Assembly: GCA_934692295.1 (NCBI GenBank)
Contig: CAKUTL010000002.1
Location: 45,464-109,463, forward strand
Origin: an uncultured Candidatus Melainabacteria bacterium
Lineage (GTDB): Bacteria; Cyanobacteriota; Vampirovibrionia; Gastranaerophilales; Gastranaerophilaceae
Length of the DNA: 64,000 nucleotides
Reading direction: 5' to 3'
Positions 17,493 through 26,570 of this stretch are shown one piece after another. Every line of letters begins with the position of its first letter. Position 1 is the stretch's first letter. Below the pieces are notes generated by a model. The model worked only from the letters and a program-made list of their open reading frames with translations. It was not told the DNA's origin and did not search any database. Position numbers and translations under genes: made by a program.

Positions 17493-18967
17493 TAGATTAC
17501 ACTTCCTGCAAATACTTTTCTTGCTTGTTCTCTATCGTCAAAGTGAATAGTTTTATCTTTCAATATTTGGTAATTTTCATGTCCCTTACCAGCAATAAGA
17601 ACTACATCGTTATTATCTGCAATCGTTTTTAACAATGCAATTGCTTCCCCTCTATCAGATTCAACAGTAACCTTATCCGGATCAACAGATTGCAAACCTG
17701 CAATAATATCTGTAATGATTTGTTGAGGATCTTCTGAACGAGGATTATCACTTGTAATAATAATTTTATCGGCAAGTTTCTGAGCTATTGCACCCATTTT
17801 AGGACGTTTTGTAGCATCTCTATCCCCGCCACAACCAAATAAACAAATTAATTTACCACAAGATGGAGTAATTTCTCTTGCGGATTTTAATACATTTTCT
17901 AAACCATCAGGAGTGTGTGCGTAATCAACAATAACTAACGGTTTTTTATTTACTACTTCAAATCTGCCGGCAACACCATGAATATTTTGCAAAGATTTTA
18001 ATGCTATTTTCAAATCAATTCCCATTGCTGTTGAAGCAGTTAATGCTGCTAATACATTATATACACTAAACATTCCGTTCATATGAAGGTTTACCGGGAA
18101 TTCTCCATCCTTTGTTACAAGGGTAAATTCAGCACCATTCAAAGAGAAATGAATATCTTTTGCAACAAAATCTGCGTTATTTTTAACACCATAAGTAAAT
18201 TTTCTTACACCCTCCGGAACAATAGATAAAAATCTTTCGCCATATTCATCATCTAAATTTACAACGGCAAAATCTCCTTCTGTCAATCTTTCAAATAACA
18301 AAGCCTTAGCCTTAAAGTAATTCTCCATTGTTATATGATAATCTAAGTGGTCTTGAGTTAGATTAGTCAAAACCGCACCATTAAATCGGCAACCTCCTAC
18401 CCTATTTTGATCTAAGGCGTGTGAACTAACTTCCATAACAACATTATCAATTTTTTCAACATCTTTAATCATTCGTAATGTAGCTTGTAATTCTGGAGCC
18501 TGTGGAGTTGTATGCTTGGCATCTCTGTATTCGCCATTAGATGATAACTTATAACCTAAAGTTCCAATCAATGCACATTTTTGGTTGTTTTCTTCAAATA
18601 TTTTTTGAATAAGGTGGGTAACAGTGGTTTTACCATTTGTACCAGTAACACCAATCAAATTGATACCTTTTGAAGGGCTAGAATAAAATCTGTCTGCAAT
18701 ATCTGCAATTTTATGTCTGGTTGAATCAACTTGAACTTGAGGAACACTAACACCTTCAACTTTATGTTCAACAAGTAATGCCGCTGCACCATTATCTATA
18801 GCCATTTGAGCATATTCATGACCATCTGTATGTTCTCCAACTAAACAAACAAATATATCACCTTTCTTTGTTGTTTTAGAATTGTATGAAATTCCTGAAA
18901 TTTCAACATTTTTAAAATTGATTAAATCGCTATACTTTAAGTATTCAATTAATTCATCTAATTTCAT
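17492..18967 (-). CDS. murE: UDP-MurNAc-tripeptide synthetase
   Basis: Mur ligase of 491 residues. An N-terminal UDP-binding domain is followed by the ATP loop GVTGTNGKTTVTHL, then the central and C-terminal ligase domains. The motif DNPRSEDP near the C-terminus is the one that recognises meso-diaminopimelate, so the peptidoglycan is probably meso-DAP type as in Gram-negative bacteria. GKGHENYQ is also typical. It adds the third amino acid to UDP-MurNAc-Ala-Glu in the cytosol. It lies 20 bases after the PBP gene and one base into the nagA-like gene, making a cell-wall operon. Confidence 0.96.
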   Translation of the reverse strand: MKLDELIEYLKYSDLINFKNVEISGISYNSKTTKKGDIFVCLVGEHTDGHEYAQMAIDNGAAALLVEHKVEGVSVPQVQVDSTRHKIADIADRFYSSPSKGINLIGVTGTNGKTTVTHLIQKIFEENNQKCALIGTLGYKLSSNGEYRDAKHTTPQAPELQATLRMIKDVEKIDNVVMEVSSHALDQNRVGGCRFNGAVLTNLTQDHLDYHITMENYFKAKALLFERLTEGDFAVVNLDDEYGERFLSIVPEGVRKFTYGVKNNADFVAKDIHFSLNGAEFTLVTKDGEFPVNLHMNGMFSVYNVLAALTASTAMGIDLKIALKSLQNIHGVAGRFEVVNKKPLVIVDYAHTPDGLENVLKSAREITPSCGKLICLFGCGGDRDATKRPKMGAIAQKLADKIIITSDNPRSEDPQQIITDIIAGLQSVDPDKVTVESDRGEAIALLKTIADNNDVVLIAGKGHENYQILKDKTIHFDDREQARKVFAGSVI

Positions 18968-18987
18968 TTTTATCTCCTATATTATTC

Positions 18988-20745
18988 TTAATTAACTTTG
19001 TTAGGTTGACCTTTATCAGGTTTTAAATCTAAAATTCTTGCTGTTTGTTCCGCAACTTCATGAAATACAGGGCCAGCAACCGTATTTCCCCAAACTGGGC
19101 CGTTTTTAGCACTATCAACAACAACATATATCAACACTTTAGGGTCACTTGCAGGCAAATAACCAATCGTAGAAGTGTACATAGCACCAGAATATCCAGA
19201 ACCATTTTCTAATGGTTTTCTTGAAGTTCCTGTTTTCGCGGCAACATTATATTTATCCATCTTAATGCAAGATTTACCATTATTTACACTTTCTGCTAAC
19301 AGTTTTGTAATTGTATGAGCTGTTTCTGGAGTAATAGTCGGTATTCGTTTAATCTTTTCAGCTTCCTCCTCTGGAGAATACTTGATTACATGTGGAGTAA
19401 CCCTTACACCGTCATTCGCTAATGCTGAAACGGCAGATACCATTTGCATAATAGAAACAGAAGTTCCATATCCGTATGACATTGTCATATGCAAACCTCT
19501 ATCCCAAAATCTAGGGGAAGCTAACAAGCCGGAAGATTCACCTGGAAGGTCAATTCCTGATTTTTCACCAAAACCAAACTTTTTAAGCATTGTGTAAAAT
19601 TCATTATGTGTCATCAAAAATCCGACATTTACAGAACCAATGTTACTGGAGTGTTCAAACAAATAAACCAAATTTATTTTCCCAGGGGCGCCTTTTTGTT
19701 TGTAGTCATAATTTTCAATCGTATAACCACCGAATTTCATACGTCCAGAATCTTCAATTATTGAATGTTCATTAATTTTACCAAGCTCCATTGCACTTGT
19801 AACAGTAATAGTCTTAAATGTTGAACCCGGAGGATAAACATCCGTTAATGTCCAATTTTTAATTTGTGTATTTGATGCCTTTTGGAATTTATTCGGGTCA
19901 TATGTAGGATAAACAGCATATGCCAAAATTTCACCATTCTTAGGGTTCATAACAATAACGGCACCACGAAGAGCATCTTTTTCATGTATAATTTTTTGCA
20001 ATTCTTTTTCGCAAACGTGTTGAATTGCTGCATCAATCGTTAAATATACATCTTGACCTTTGGGATTCATTGTAGGAACAACCGGATCAGTAGAGAAATT
20101 ATAAATAATTTTTCCATCTCTTGTTCTTTGGTATCTGGTCGCCCTTACAACATGTTCTAACTTGTCTTTTGCCGTAAGTTCAACTCCATTTGAAACATCT
20201 GCATCAAAATTGTAAAACCCAAGTACATGAGAAGCAAAAACACCTTGTGGATACTCTCTGGTATTTTTCTTATCAAGTGAGATTGAACGGAAGCTATTAT
20301 CACTAATAACTTTCATAATCTTTTTCGCAGTATCTCTATCTACATCTTTTTTAATTGCAATAACAGGGATTTTTTTATTTGTGAGTTTACCTCTTAATTC
20401 ACTTTCTGAAATTTTTAAGATTGGGGCAAATAATTTTGCAATCTTTTCAGGTGTTTCTTTTTCACTGTAATCAACAGGGCGGGCATAAATATTATAATAA
20501 ATTCTATCAGTTGCTAGTTTTATACCATGTCTATCATAAATATCACCACGAACAGCAAAATCATGACTTGAACGTTGCATTTTTCCACGTTCCCTATACT
20601 TTTGAAAATCAAAAATTTGAACAATGAACAAATGAATAACTAAAAGTAGGATTACAACGGCATAAAAAATTCCCATTGCATCTGTTACGACGTTACAATG
20701 CTTCCTTCTGGAAGTCGTACGCATATTATCAAGCTCTTTTCTCAT
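18988..20745 (-). CDS. ftsI: Class B penicillin-binding protein (FtsI/PBP2-like transpeptidase)
   Basis: A 585-residue membrane-anchored transpeptidase. A short basic cytoplasmic tail is followed by one membrane helix (residues about 25-46), the PBP dimerisation domain with RGDIYDRHG, and the catalytic domain. The three active-site motifs are present: STFK (in PPGSTFKTI), SSN (in EHSSNIGSVNVG) and KTG (in AAKTGTSRK). It crosslinks peptidoglycan, probably at the septum given the adjacent murE. It heads the minus-strand operon and is divergent from an amidase gene. FtsI and SpoVD cannot be separated; no PASTA domain is present. Confidence 0.93.
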   Translation of the reverse strand: MRKELDNMRTTSRRKHCNVVTDAMGIFYAVVILLLVIHLFIVQIFDFQKYRERGKMQRSSHDFAVRGDIYDRHGIKLATDRIYYNIYARPVDYSEKETPEKIAKLFAPILKISESELRGKLTNKKIPVIAIKKDVDRDTAKKIMKVISDNSFRSISLDKKNTREYPQGVFASHVLGFYNFDADVSNGVELTAKDKLEHVVRATRYQRTRDGKIIYNFSTDPVVPTMNPKGQDVYLTIDAAIQHVCEKELQKIIHEKDALRGAVIVMNPKNGEILAYAVYPTYDPNKFQKASNTQIKNWTLTDVYPPGSTFKTITVTSAMELGKINEHSIIEDSGRMKFGGYTIENYDYKQKGAPGKINLVYLFEHSSNIGSVNVGFLMTHNEFYTMLKKFGFGEKSGIDLPGESSGLLASPRFWDRGLHMTMSYGYGTSVSIMQMVSAVSALANDGVRVTPHVIKYSPEEEAEKIKRIPTITPETAHTITKLLAESVNNGKSCIKMDKYNVAAKTGTSRKPLENGSGYSGAMYTSTIGYLPASDPKVLIYVVVDSAKNGPVWGNTVAGPVFHEVAEQTARILDLKPDKGQPNKVN

Positions 20746-20848
20746 AAATATTAACTATCCCTTACTTTTATCATATTAGCATAATAGGGATAGAAATTTC
20801 ATAATTATTAAATAAATTTACGAAATTATATTTTTTCTTTAAATATTG

Positions 20849-20854
20849 TATATT
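20849..20854 (+). promoter_or_regulatory. -10 box six bases before an ATG (leaderless transcript candidate)
   Basis: TATATT followed by TGTATT and then ATG at 20861, with no Shine-Dalgarno. Transcription would begin at or next to the start codon. The same geometry occurs before the genes starting at 26134 and 43826 on the minus strand. Confidence 0.4.
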
Positions 20855-20860
20855 TGTATT

Positions 20861-22231
20861 ATGAAGAGATTTAATTTAACACTAGGTTTAGCATTATTGC
20901 TAAGTTCAACAACCGTATCACAAGCAGTATTTTCGGCAGAAATTGTTTATCCAAAATCAAATAATGTAGTAATAAATTCTCCTGAAACATTTTTCATCGG
21001 GAATGAAACCCCTGAAAAAAATCTTAAAATAAATGGAGAACCTGTTTCTATCCATACCTCTGGCGGTTTTTGGCATGTGGTAAAACTTAATTATGGAGAA
21101 AATTCGTTTGTAATTGATAATGGCAGCGAAATTAAGACATATAATATTACAAGAAATAAGCCTACGACTCAAAGACCGGTAGAACAGACTTATAAAAATT
21201 ATGAAAAACCGATTATTGTGGAAACAAATTCGGATAATGTTCCACTTCGTTCAATGCCAAATGATTTTGGATTGAATAGATTGCAACATTTACAAAAGGA
21301 TATTCCTTTGCAAGTTATTGGAGAGTTTGGAAATTATTATAAGGTTCAACTTTCAAGAGATGATTTTGCTTGGATTTCAAAAGATTACTCAAAAAAAATA
21401 TCAGAAGACAAATTGTCTGAACAAAGAATAATTTCTTTTGATTATACCGAAAACGAACAAAAACGAACTTACGTAATCAAACTTTCAGATAAAGTCCCTT
21501 ATACCTTATCTGAAAGTGATGGACTTGATTTAGTAGTGTATAATGTAAAAGATTATCCATACAATAAATATGAATGCCACATAAATAATTATGGTAAACT
21601 TTTCGGATATTCCAGTTATTATACCGACGACAATAGACTTATCATTGAAGTTAAAAATCCTCCTATAATAGACCAAACAAAGCCTTTACAAGGGATAAAA
21701 ATAGCAATTGATGCAGGACATGGAGGAAATGAATTAGGAGCTATAGGTTGCCTTAATGACAAAGAAAAAGATGTAAATTTAGATATTTCAGCACTTTTAA
21801 AATCAAAATTAGAAGCGAATGGTGCAAAAGTTATAATGACAAGAGAAAACGATTCGGATGTTGGCTTAAATGAAAGAGTCAAAATAGCAAATGCAAATGA
21901 TGCTCAAATTTTTGTTAGTATCCACAATAACGCACTCCCAGATTCTGCGGCTCATTTGAAAAGTACGGGTTCTGAAACATATTATTTCTATCCACAATCA
22001 AGAGAATTAGCAAAATCTGTTGTTGATTCATTATCGAAAGAGACAGGATTTAAAAATAACGGTGCAAAAGCTCAAAGTTTTGCCGTTGTTAGAAATACAA
22101 ATTGTCCTGCAATATTGGTTGAGGTTGGTTATATAATAAATCCTGAAGACAATGCAAAACTTGTTGATAAGAATTTTCAAAATAAAATTGCAGATGCAAT
22201 ATTACATGGATTGGAGAACTATTTAAAATGA
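20861..22231 (+). CDS. N-acetylmuramoyl-L-alanine amidase (Amidase_3), exported
   Basis: A 456-residue exported enzyme with signal peptide MKRFNLTLGLALLLSSTTVSQA. A mid-region SH3-like segment (VPLRSMPNDFGLNRLQHLQ... DDFAWISKDY) probably binds wall. A C-terminal Amidase_3 zinc domain carries IAIDAGHGGNELGAIG (first His), a following Glu and SIHNNALPD (later His), ending ILVEVGYIINPEDN. It cleaves the bond between MurNAc and L-Ala in peptidoglycan, for daughter-cell separation. The start is the ATG at 20861; in-frame codons upstream lack a ribosome site. It overlaps the next gene by four bases (ATGA). Confidence 0.92.
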   Translation: MKRFNLTLGLALLLSSTTVSQAVFSAEIVYPKSNNVVINSPETFFIGNETPEKNLKINGEPVSIHTSGGFWHVVKLNYGENSFVIDNGSEIKTYNITRNKPTTQRPVEQTYKNYEKPIIVETNSDNVPLRSMPNDFGLNRLQHLQKDIPLQVIGEFGNYYKVQLSRDDFAWISKDYSKKISEDKLSEQRIISFDYTENEQKRTYVIKLSDKVPYTLSESDGLDLVVYNVKDYPYNKYECHINNYGKLFGYSSYYTDDNRLIIEVKNPPIIDQTKPLQGIKIAIDAGHGGNELGAIGCLNDKEKDVNLDISALLKSKLEANGAKVIMTRENDSDVGLNERVKIANANDAQIFVSIHNNALPDSAAHLKSTGSETYYFYPQSRELAKSVVDSLSKETGFKNNGAKAQSFAVVRNTNCPAILVEVGYIINPEDNAKLVDKNFQNKIADAILHGLENYLK

Positions 22232-23214
22232 CATATAAAAATCAAAAAGTAGGAGCATTTATTGTTCCAACAGGTATAGGAGCATCCATTGGGGGCTATG
22301 CGGGAGATGCAAGCTGTTATGCTAGAGAATTTGCAAAACATAGCCAGTTAATTGTCAATCCTAATGTTGTTAATGCTGCCTGCTTTTCTGGAATAACAGA
22401 TAATATGTTTTATACGGAAGGTTATACACTGGATAGTTTTTTTAAGGATGAAATCAATTTAATTCCTTCTATGAATAATAAAATTGGGATTATATATGAT
22501 AAAGCAATTCCGCAAGATGTGTTGAATGTTCATATAAACACACAAAATGCAGTTAAAACAATATATGGCACAAATATAACAGCATATGAAATTACGGATG
22601 AAGAAGTCGGAGTAGAATTTTTTATCGCAGAAGGTGGAGTTTCAACAGGAGATGTCAAAAATATCGAAACCGTTGGAAGAGCGTGCCAAAAACTATTAGA
22701 TAAGGGTTGTGAAGCAATCGCACTTATTTGTTTATTTGATGATTCTGACGAAGATAACGAAAATTATGCAGACGGAGTTGGAGTTGACCCAGTAGGAGGG
22801 GTTGAAGCAATATTGTCGCATTATGTATCAAAACACTTCAAAGTGCCTTGTGCACATGCACCTGCATTTGTTGATTATTCAATTAAACCGGATTTAGTTA
22901 ATCCTAAAGCCGCTGCAGAATATATTACACCAACATTTTTACCATGTATTTTGTTAGGACTTGCAAATGCTCCCAAAATATCTGTGGATAAAACCGTTGG
23001 GCTAAACATCACAGATTTAGACTTTCTAGTTATGCCATACAATGCACTTGGCTCTATACCGGTATTTGAAGCATTAAAACATAATATTCCAGTGTATGCG
23101 ATAAAAGAAAATCAAACGGAATTGGATATTACAAAAAATAATATTCTTAAACAGTCAAATATTATTGAAATCGATACCTACAAAGAGGCTCTTTGCAAAA
23201 TCCTAGAAAGTTAG
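22228..23214 (+). CDS. DUF3326 family protein
   Basis: A 328-residue soluble protein. The start GAFIVPTGIGASIGGYAGDA, NVVNAACFSG, the middle GVDPVGGVEAILSHYVSK and HAPAF motifs match DUF3326, known to me from cyanobacteria and plants but with no established biochemical role. Glycine-rich loops suggest a nucleotide- or sugar-binding alpha/beta fold. It is translationally coupled to the upstream amidase (ATGA overlap) and converges on murI with a 12-base overlap of the 3' ends. The context hints at a cell-wall link, but function is unknown. Confidence 0.8.
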   Translation: MTYKNQKVGAFIVPTGIGASIGGYAGDASCYAREFAKHSQLIVNPNVVNAACFSGITDNMFYTEGYTLDSFFKDEINLIPSMNNKIGIIYDKAIPQDVLNVHINTQNAVKTIYGTNITAYEITDEEVGVEFFIAEGGVSTGDVKNIETVGRACQKLLDKGCEAIALICLFDDSDEDNENYADGVGVDPVGGVEAILSHYVSKHFKVPCAHAPAFVDYSIKPDLVNPKAAAEYITPTFLPCILLGLANAPKISVDKTVGLNITDLDFLVMPYNALGSIPVFEALKHNIPVYAIKENQTELDITKNNILKQSNIIEIDTYKEALCKILES

Positions 23215-24012
23215 GAGTTTAGGAGCATTTTTAAGATTATAGAACATTTTAGAAGCAACTCTAAATTTGTTCGGTTCAGAACTTACATAAAATTCTTCAT
23301 AATGTTCAGCTTTCCCGTCATTTAGAAGATTATTAGCCTCTAAATCTGATTTTATATAATCTGCAAAATCTATAGCTGGATCAACAAACAAATCTCTTGG
23401 TTGAAATTTAGATAAAATATCTAACAAGAATGGATAATGAGTGCAACCAAGAACAATTTTTTGAGGATTAAATTTCATCATTTCATCCAAATCAGCTTTA
23501 ATATCCGCAATGCTATTAATATCTTTTAAAGTGTTATTTTCTACAATGCTTACCCATTTTGAGCAATGATGTCCAAATACTTGCTTATTCGGATTATATT
23601 TAGCAATCTCGCGTGGATAAACATTTGATGTAATAGTTGCCTTTGTTGCAAAAACGCCCAAACGCTCTATTGGATATTGAGCCAAAATCTTAGCTACAGA
23701 TTGAACAATCGGATACAACTTAACATTATATTTTCCATTTATATCATCAAATATAACTGAAGACGTTGTATTACAAGCCATAACAACAGCCTTACAACCT
23801 TTAGATTCAAAAAATTTGATTATATCATCTGAATATTCTAATAACTGTTCTTTTGTTTTTTCACCGTAAGGTACATGCAATGTATCACCAAAGTAAATAA
23901 AATTTTCATTTGGTAAAATCTTTTTAACCTTATTTAGTACGGTCAAACCTCCAACACCAGAATCAAAAAAAGCGATTGGGGCATTTTTATCTTTGCTATT
24001 TAAAATACTCAT
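23203..24012 (-). CDS. murI: Glutamate racemase
   Basis: A 269-residue racemase. IAFFDSGVGGLTVL is the N-terminal signature. ACNTTSSV holds the first catalytic Cys and GCTHYPFL the second. It provides D-glutamate for MurD. The gene follows the AMIN amidase with a 17-base overlap, so the two are co-transcribed. The C-terminus is normal length. All catalytic motifs are intact, so I am confident. Confidence 0.96.
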   Translation of the reverse strand: MSILNSKDKNAPIAFFDSGVGGLTVLNKVKKILPNENFIYFGDTLHVPYGEKTKEQLLEYSDDIIKFFESKGCKAVVMACNTTSSVIFDDINGKYNVKLYPIVQSVAKILAQYPIERLGVFATKATITSNVYPREIAKYNPNKQVFGHHCSKWVSIVENNTLKDINSIADIKADLDEMMKFNPQKIVLGCTHYPFLLDILSKFQPRDLFVDPAIDFADYIKSDLEANNLLNDGKAEHYEEFYVSSEPNKFRVASKMFYNLKNAPKLLTF

Positions 24013-25867
24013 ATATTCCCTCAGCTATTGCTTTTGCAGTAGCCTGCTTTCTTGATTCAGAAACAAGTTGAGCTCTTTCAACAGGGCTTGAAATAAATCC
24101 AATTTCCACAAGAACAGCAGGAGCTGTAGTATGATTAATAACATAAAATCTTGATTTGAACAAGCCACGGTCTTTTGAATTTATATTATTCAACATTGCT
24201 GCGTGAATATTTTTCGCAAGTTTCAAACTGTTGTCTTTATAATAATGTGTTTCCAAACCGGTTGGAGAATCACTATTTGATGAATTTACGTGAATACTTA
24301 CAAATATATCCGGTTTAAATTCTTCACTAATTGTAACCCTATCTTGTAATGAAACATACTTATCATTGGTTCTTGTCATTTTTACAACATAACCCTTTTT
24401 CTCTAATAGAGATACAACACGTTTTGATACATCTAAAGTTATATCTTTTTCGTAAATACCATTTCTCATTGCTCCACAATCAGAACCACCATGACCGGGG
24501 TCAATTACGATATATTTTTTACCAGAAACTTTAGTTGTATTTTGTGTTTGCTTAGGAACAACAACGGGTTCAACCGGCATGATTTTTTCTGTTGGTCGTT
24601 GTGCTAACTGCATACTAGAGCCTTTGACTTTAATTCTAATAGTCTTGCCATCTGCTCCGGCATGAATATCAAAAACATCATCTTTTCCTGTCGGGATTGT
24701 TAATTTTGCTCCTCCTGTTTTCATTGCGGTCATTTTTATCCCATCAAAGATAAATGCGGATTTTAAATTAACATCTTGAAATCTATCAACATTGTAAAAA
24801 TTCAAATCTAAAGCCGATGATTTTCTCTCTACACCCAATAAAACTGGTTTTGAGAATACCAATTTAACCGTATGAGAAGAAATATCAGTAATATCATCAT
24901 ATACAGAAGTCAAATTAGCCTTAACAGAAGATAATCCTTGTGTTGTAGTTAGAGCTTTTGAATCAACAAAAACTAAACGTTGGGAATCCGGATATATTAC
25001 CGGAACATAGCGTTCAGGGTTTGAGCATGTAATAACAACCCTTGCGGTATTACGATTAAACTGTCCAATTTTAATTGTATCTGCTTGGTTAAAACGCATT
25101 TCTTTATTTCGAATTGCAGGATTTACAACAGTATTTGGTATATCGTAAGCAACACGAGAAGGACTAGATAAATACATTGGTTTAGATAATGACAATGAGC
25201 CAATACCGGTTAGAATTGCATCAGAACCTTTAATTGTTACATTATCAACATAATATTTTGTGTGTAAGGTTAAATCTTTTGATGTCAATATATAATTTTT
25301 ATCTGACGTGGTTTGACCCAAATTAAAAGCCGAATTTATTTGACCTAACAGATTATTATTCTGAACAGATACGGGAGTTTGAATATTTATACTCTCATAC
25401 TGTTCAGCTACTTTATTTTCTGTATAAACAGGCTGAAAATAGTAATTTGATACAGTAGGAGCTTTAAATCTTATAAATAAAGTATTATCAAGTTTTTTTA
25501 ATTGAATATTACTAGGATTAAAACCCTCACTATAAGAAACTACGACCCTTACAATATTCGGATTAGTTGAAAACTGGCTAACAACAAGTTCTTTTATACC
25601 ATCTGAATTTACAACCAAATCTTGTAACGGACATTTTAAAATAGCAGAACTTATATCAAAATAAGCCTTATTTTCATCTTTTACTACAATGAGTTTTGGA
25701 TTTTGGGTAAAAACATAATCATTGCTGTCTGTAGAGTTTATAGTTACAAATGATGAAGAGTTGTCATATGTAACAGAGTTTATCCCTAAATCTGTGGCAA
25801 AAGATTGAGTACTTAAGCCAAGGATAAATGCAAATATCAATAAAAACTTAATAAATATATTTTTCAT
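23996..25867 (-). CDS. AMIN-domain N-acetylmuramoyl-L-alanine amidase (AmiC-like), exported
   Basis: A 623-residue exported amidase. Signal peptide MKNIFIKFLLIFAFILGLSTQSFA. At least two AMIN-like beta domains (about residues 30-150 and 200-390; LVVSQFSTNPNIVRVVVSYS, IKIGQFNRNTARVVITCS) would target it to septal peptidoglycan. A Pro-rich linker leads to an Amidase_3 catalytic domain: IVIDPGHGGSDCGA with the first zinc His, SIHVNSS with a later His, VLVEIGFISSP with the catalytic Glu. It is the second such enzyme within 5 kb but has a different targeting domain, so the roles probably differ. It is co-transcribed with murI. Confidence 0.94.
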   Translation of the reverse strand: MKNIFIKFLLIFAFILGLSTQSFATDLGINSVTYDNSSSFVTINSTDSNDYVFTQNPKLIVVKDENKAYFDISSAILKCPLQDLVVNSDGIKELVVSQFSTNPNIVRVVVSYSEGFNPSNIQLKKLDNTLFIRFKAPTVSNYYFQPVYTENKVAEQYESINIQTPVSVQNNNLLGQINSAFNLGQTTSDKNYILTSKDLTLHTKYYVDNVTIKGSDAILTGIGSLSLSKPMYLSSPSRVAYDIPNTVVNPAIRNKEMRFNQADTIKIGQFNRNTARVVITCSNPERYVPVIYPDSQRLVFVDSKALTTTQGLSSVKANLTSVYDDITDISSHTVKLVFSKPVLLGVERKSSALDLNFYNVDRFQDVNLKSAFIFDGIKMTAMKTGGAKLTIPTGKDDVFDIHAGADGKTIRIKVKGSSMQLAQRPTEKIMPVEPVVVPKQTQNTTKVSGKKYIVIDPGHGGSDCGAMRNGIYEKDITLDVSKRVVSLLEKKGYVVKMTRTNDKYVSLQDRVTISEEFKPDIFVSIHVNSSNSDSPTGLETHYYKDNSLKLAKNIHAAMLNNINSKDRGLFKSRFYVINHTTAPAVLVEIGFISSPVERAQLVSESRKQATAKAIAEGIYEYFK

Positions 25868-25927
25868 ATAATCTTACCTTTTATAAAATTATATGATTAT
25901 TTTCAGCAAATAGCAAAAATGTTACAT

Positions 25928-26134
25928 CTACATAATATTATTTTTACCTAAAATATATGCAACCTCTGTTCTATTTTTTGCCCCAAGGGTATCTATTATT
26001 GAACTAACATAGGATTTTACAGTATGTTTGCTTATATATAAATTTTCAGCGATTTGTTCATTATCCAAACCAAGGATTAAATATTTACAGACCTCTAATT
26101 CTCTTTTAGTTAAACAATTTATTTTCGTTTTCAT
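25928..26134 (-). CDS. Single-domain LuxR/GerE-type DNA-binding regulator
   Basis: A 68-residue stand-alone helix-turn-helix protein beginning MKTKINCLTKRELEVCKYL. It has the full GerE signature: LT-x-RE-x-EV, a helix pair AENLYISKHTVKSYVSSI and a dimerisation helix LGAKNRTEVAYIL. There is no receiver or ligand domain, as in GerE-like short regulators. I start it at 26134 because the longer frame upstream has no ribosome site, while a TATAAT lies seven bases before this ATG, fitting a leaderless message. Targets are unknown; the neighbours are the amidase and tRNA-Arg. Confidence 0.8.
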   Translation of the reverse strand: MKTKINCLTKRELEVCKYLILGLDNEQIAENLYISKHTVKSYVSSIIDTLGAKNRTEVAYILGKNNIM

Positions 26135-26141
26135 ATATGCA

Positions 26142-26147
26142 ATTATA
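26142..26147 (-). promoter_or_regulatory. -10 box seven bases before the regulator ATG
   Basis: On the minus strand this reads TATAAT, then TGCATAT, then ATG at 26134. There is no ribosome-binding sequence in between, so a leaderless transcript is likely. Confidence 0.45.
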
Positions 26148-26254
26148 GTAATATAAAGGATTTTTAGTCTTAATAATATTTCCGTTTTATAATTATAAAA
26201 TATACACTTGAAAAATAAACTTGTTTTATGTATCATAATACTTGTAATAAATAA

Positions 26255-26328
<74 letters not shown>

Positions 26329-26369
26329 AATAAAGAATCTTTGTTAATTCAAAGGTTCTTTATTTTTTT
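26329..26369 (+). terminator. Terminator of tRNA-Arg(ACG)
   Basis: A 15-bp stem with one G-U pair (26329-26343 with 26350-26364), a 6-base loop and a long T run, directly after the tRNA. Confidence 0.92.
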
Positions 26370-26570
26370 ATAAACGTAAAGAAAAGTAAAGCCAAATTTT
26401 AAGTGTATAAACTACTCTTGTAGTAAGAGTTTTAGACGAAATTTTTACTCTGCATACTTATCGTAAACACATCCTGTGCTTGACAAAAAGAATAAAAAGA
26501 AATAATCTACTACGTAAGTAATATTTATTTTCTTTTTATTAGTGAGTAGAAACATGAGGTAGGCGATTAG

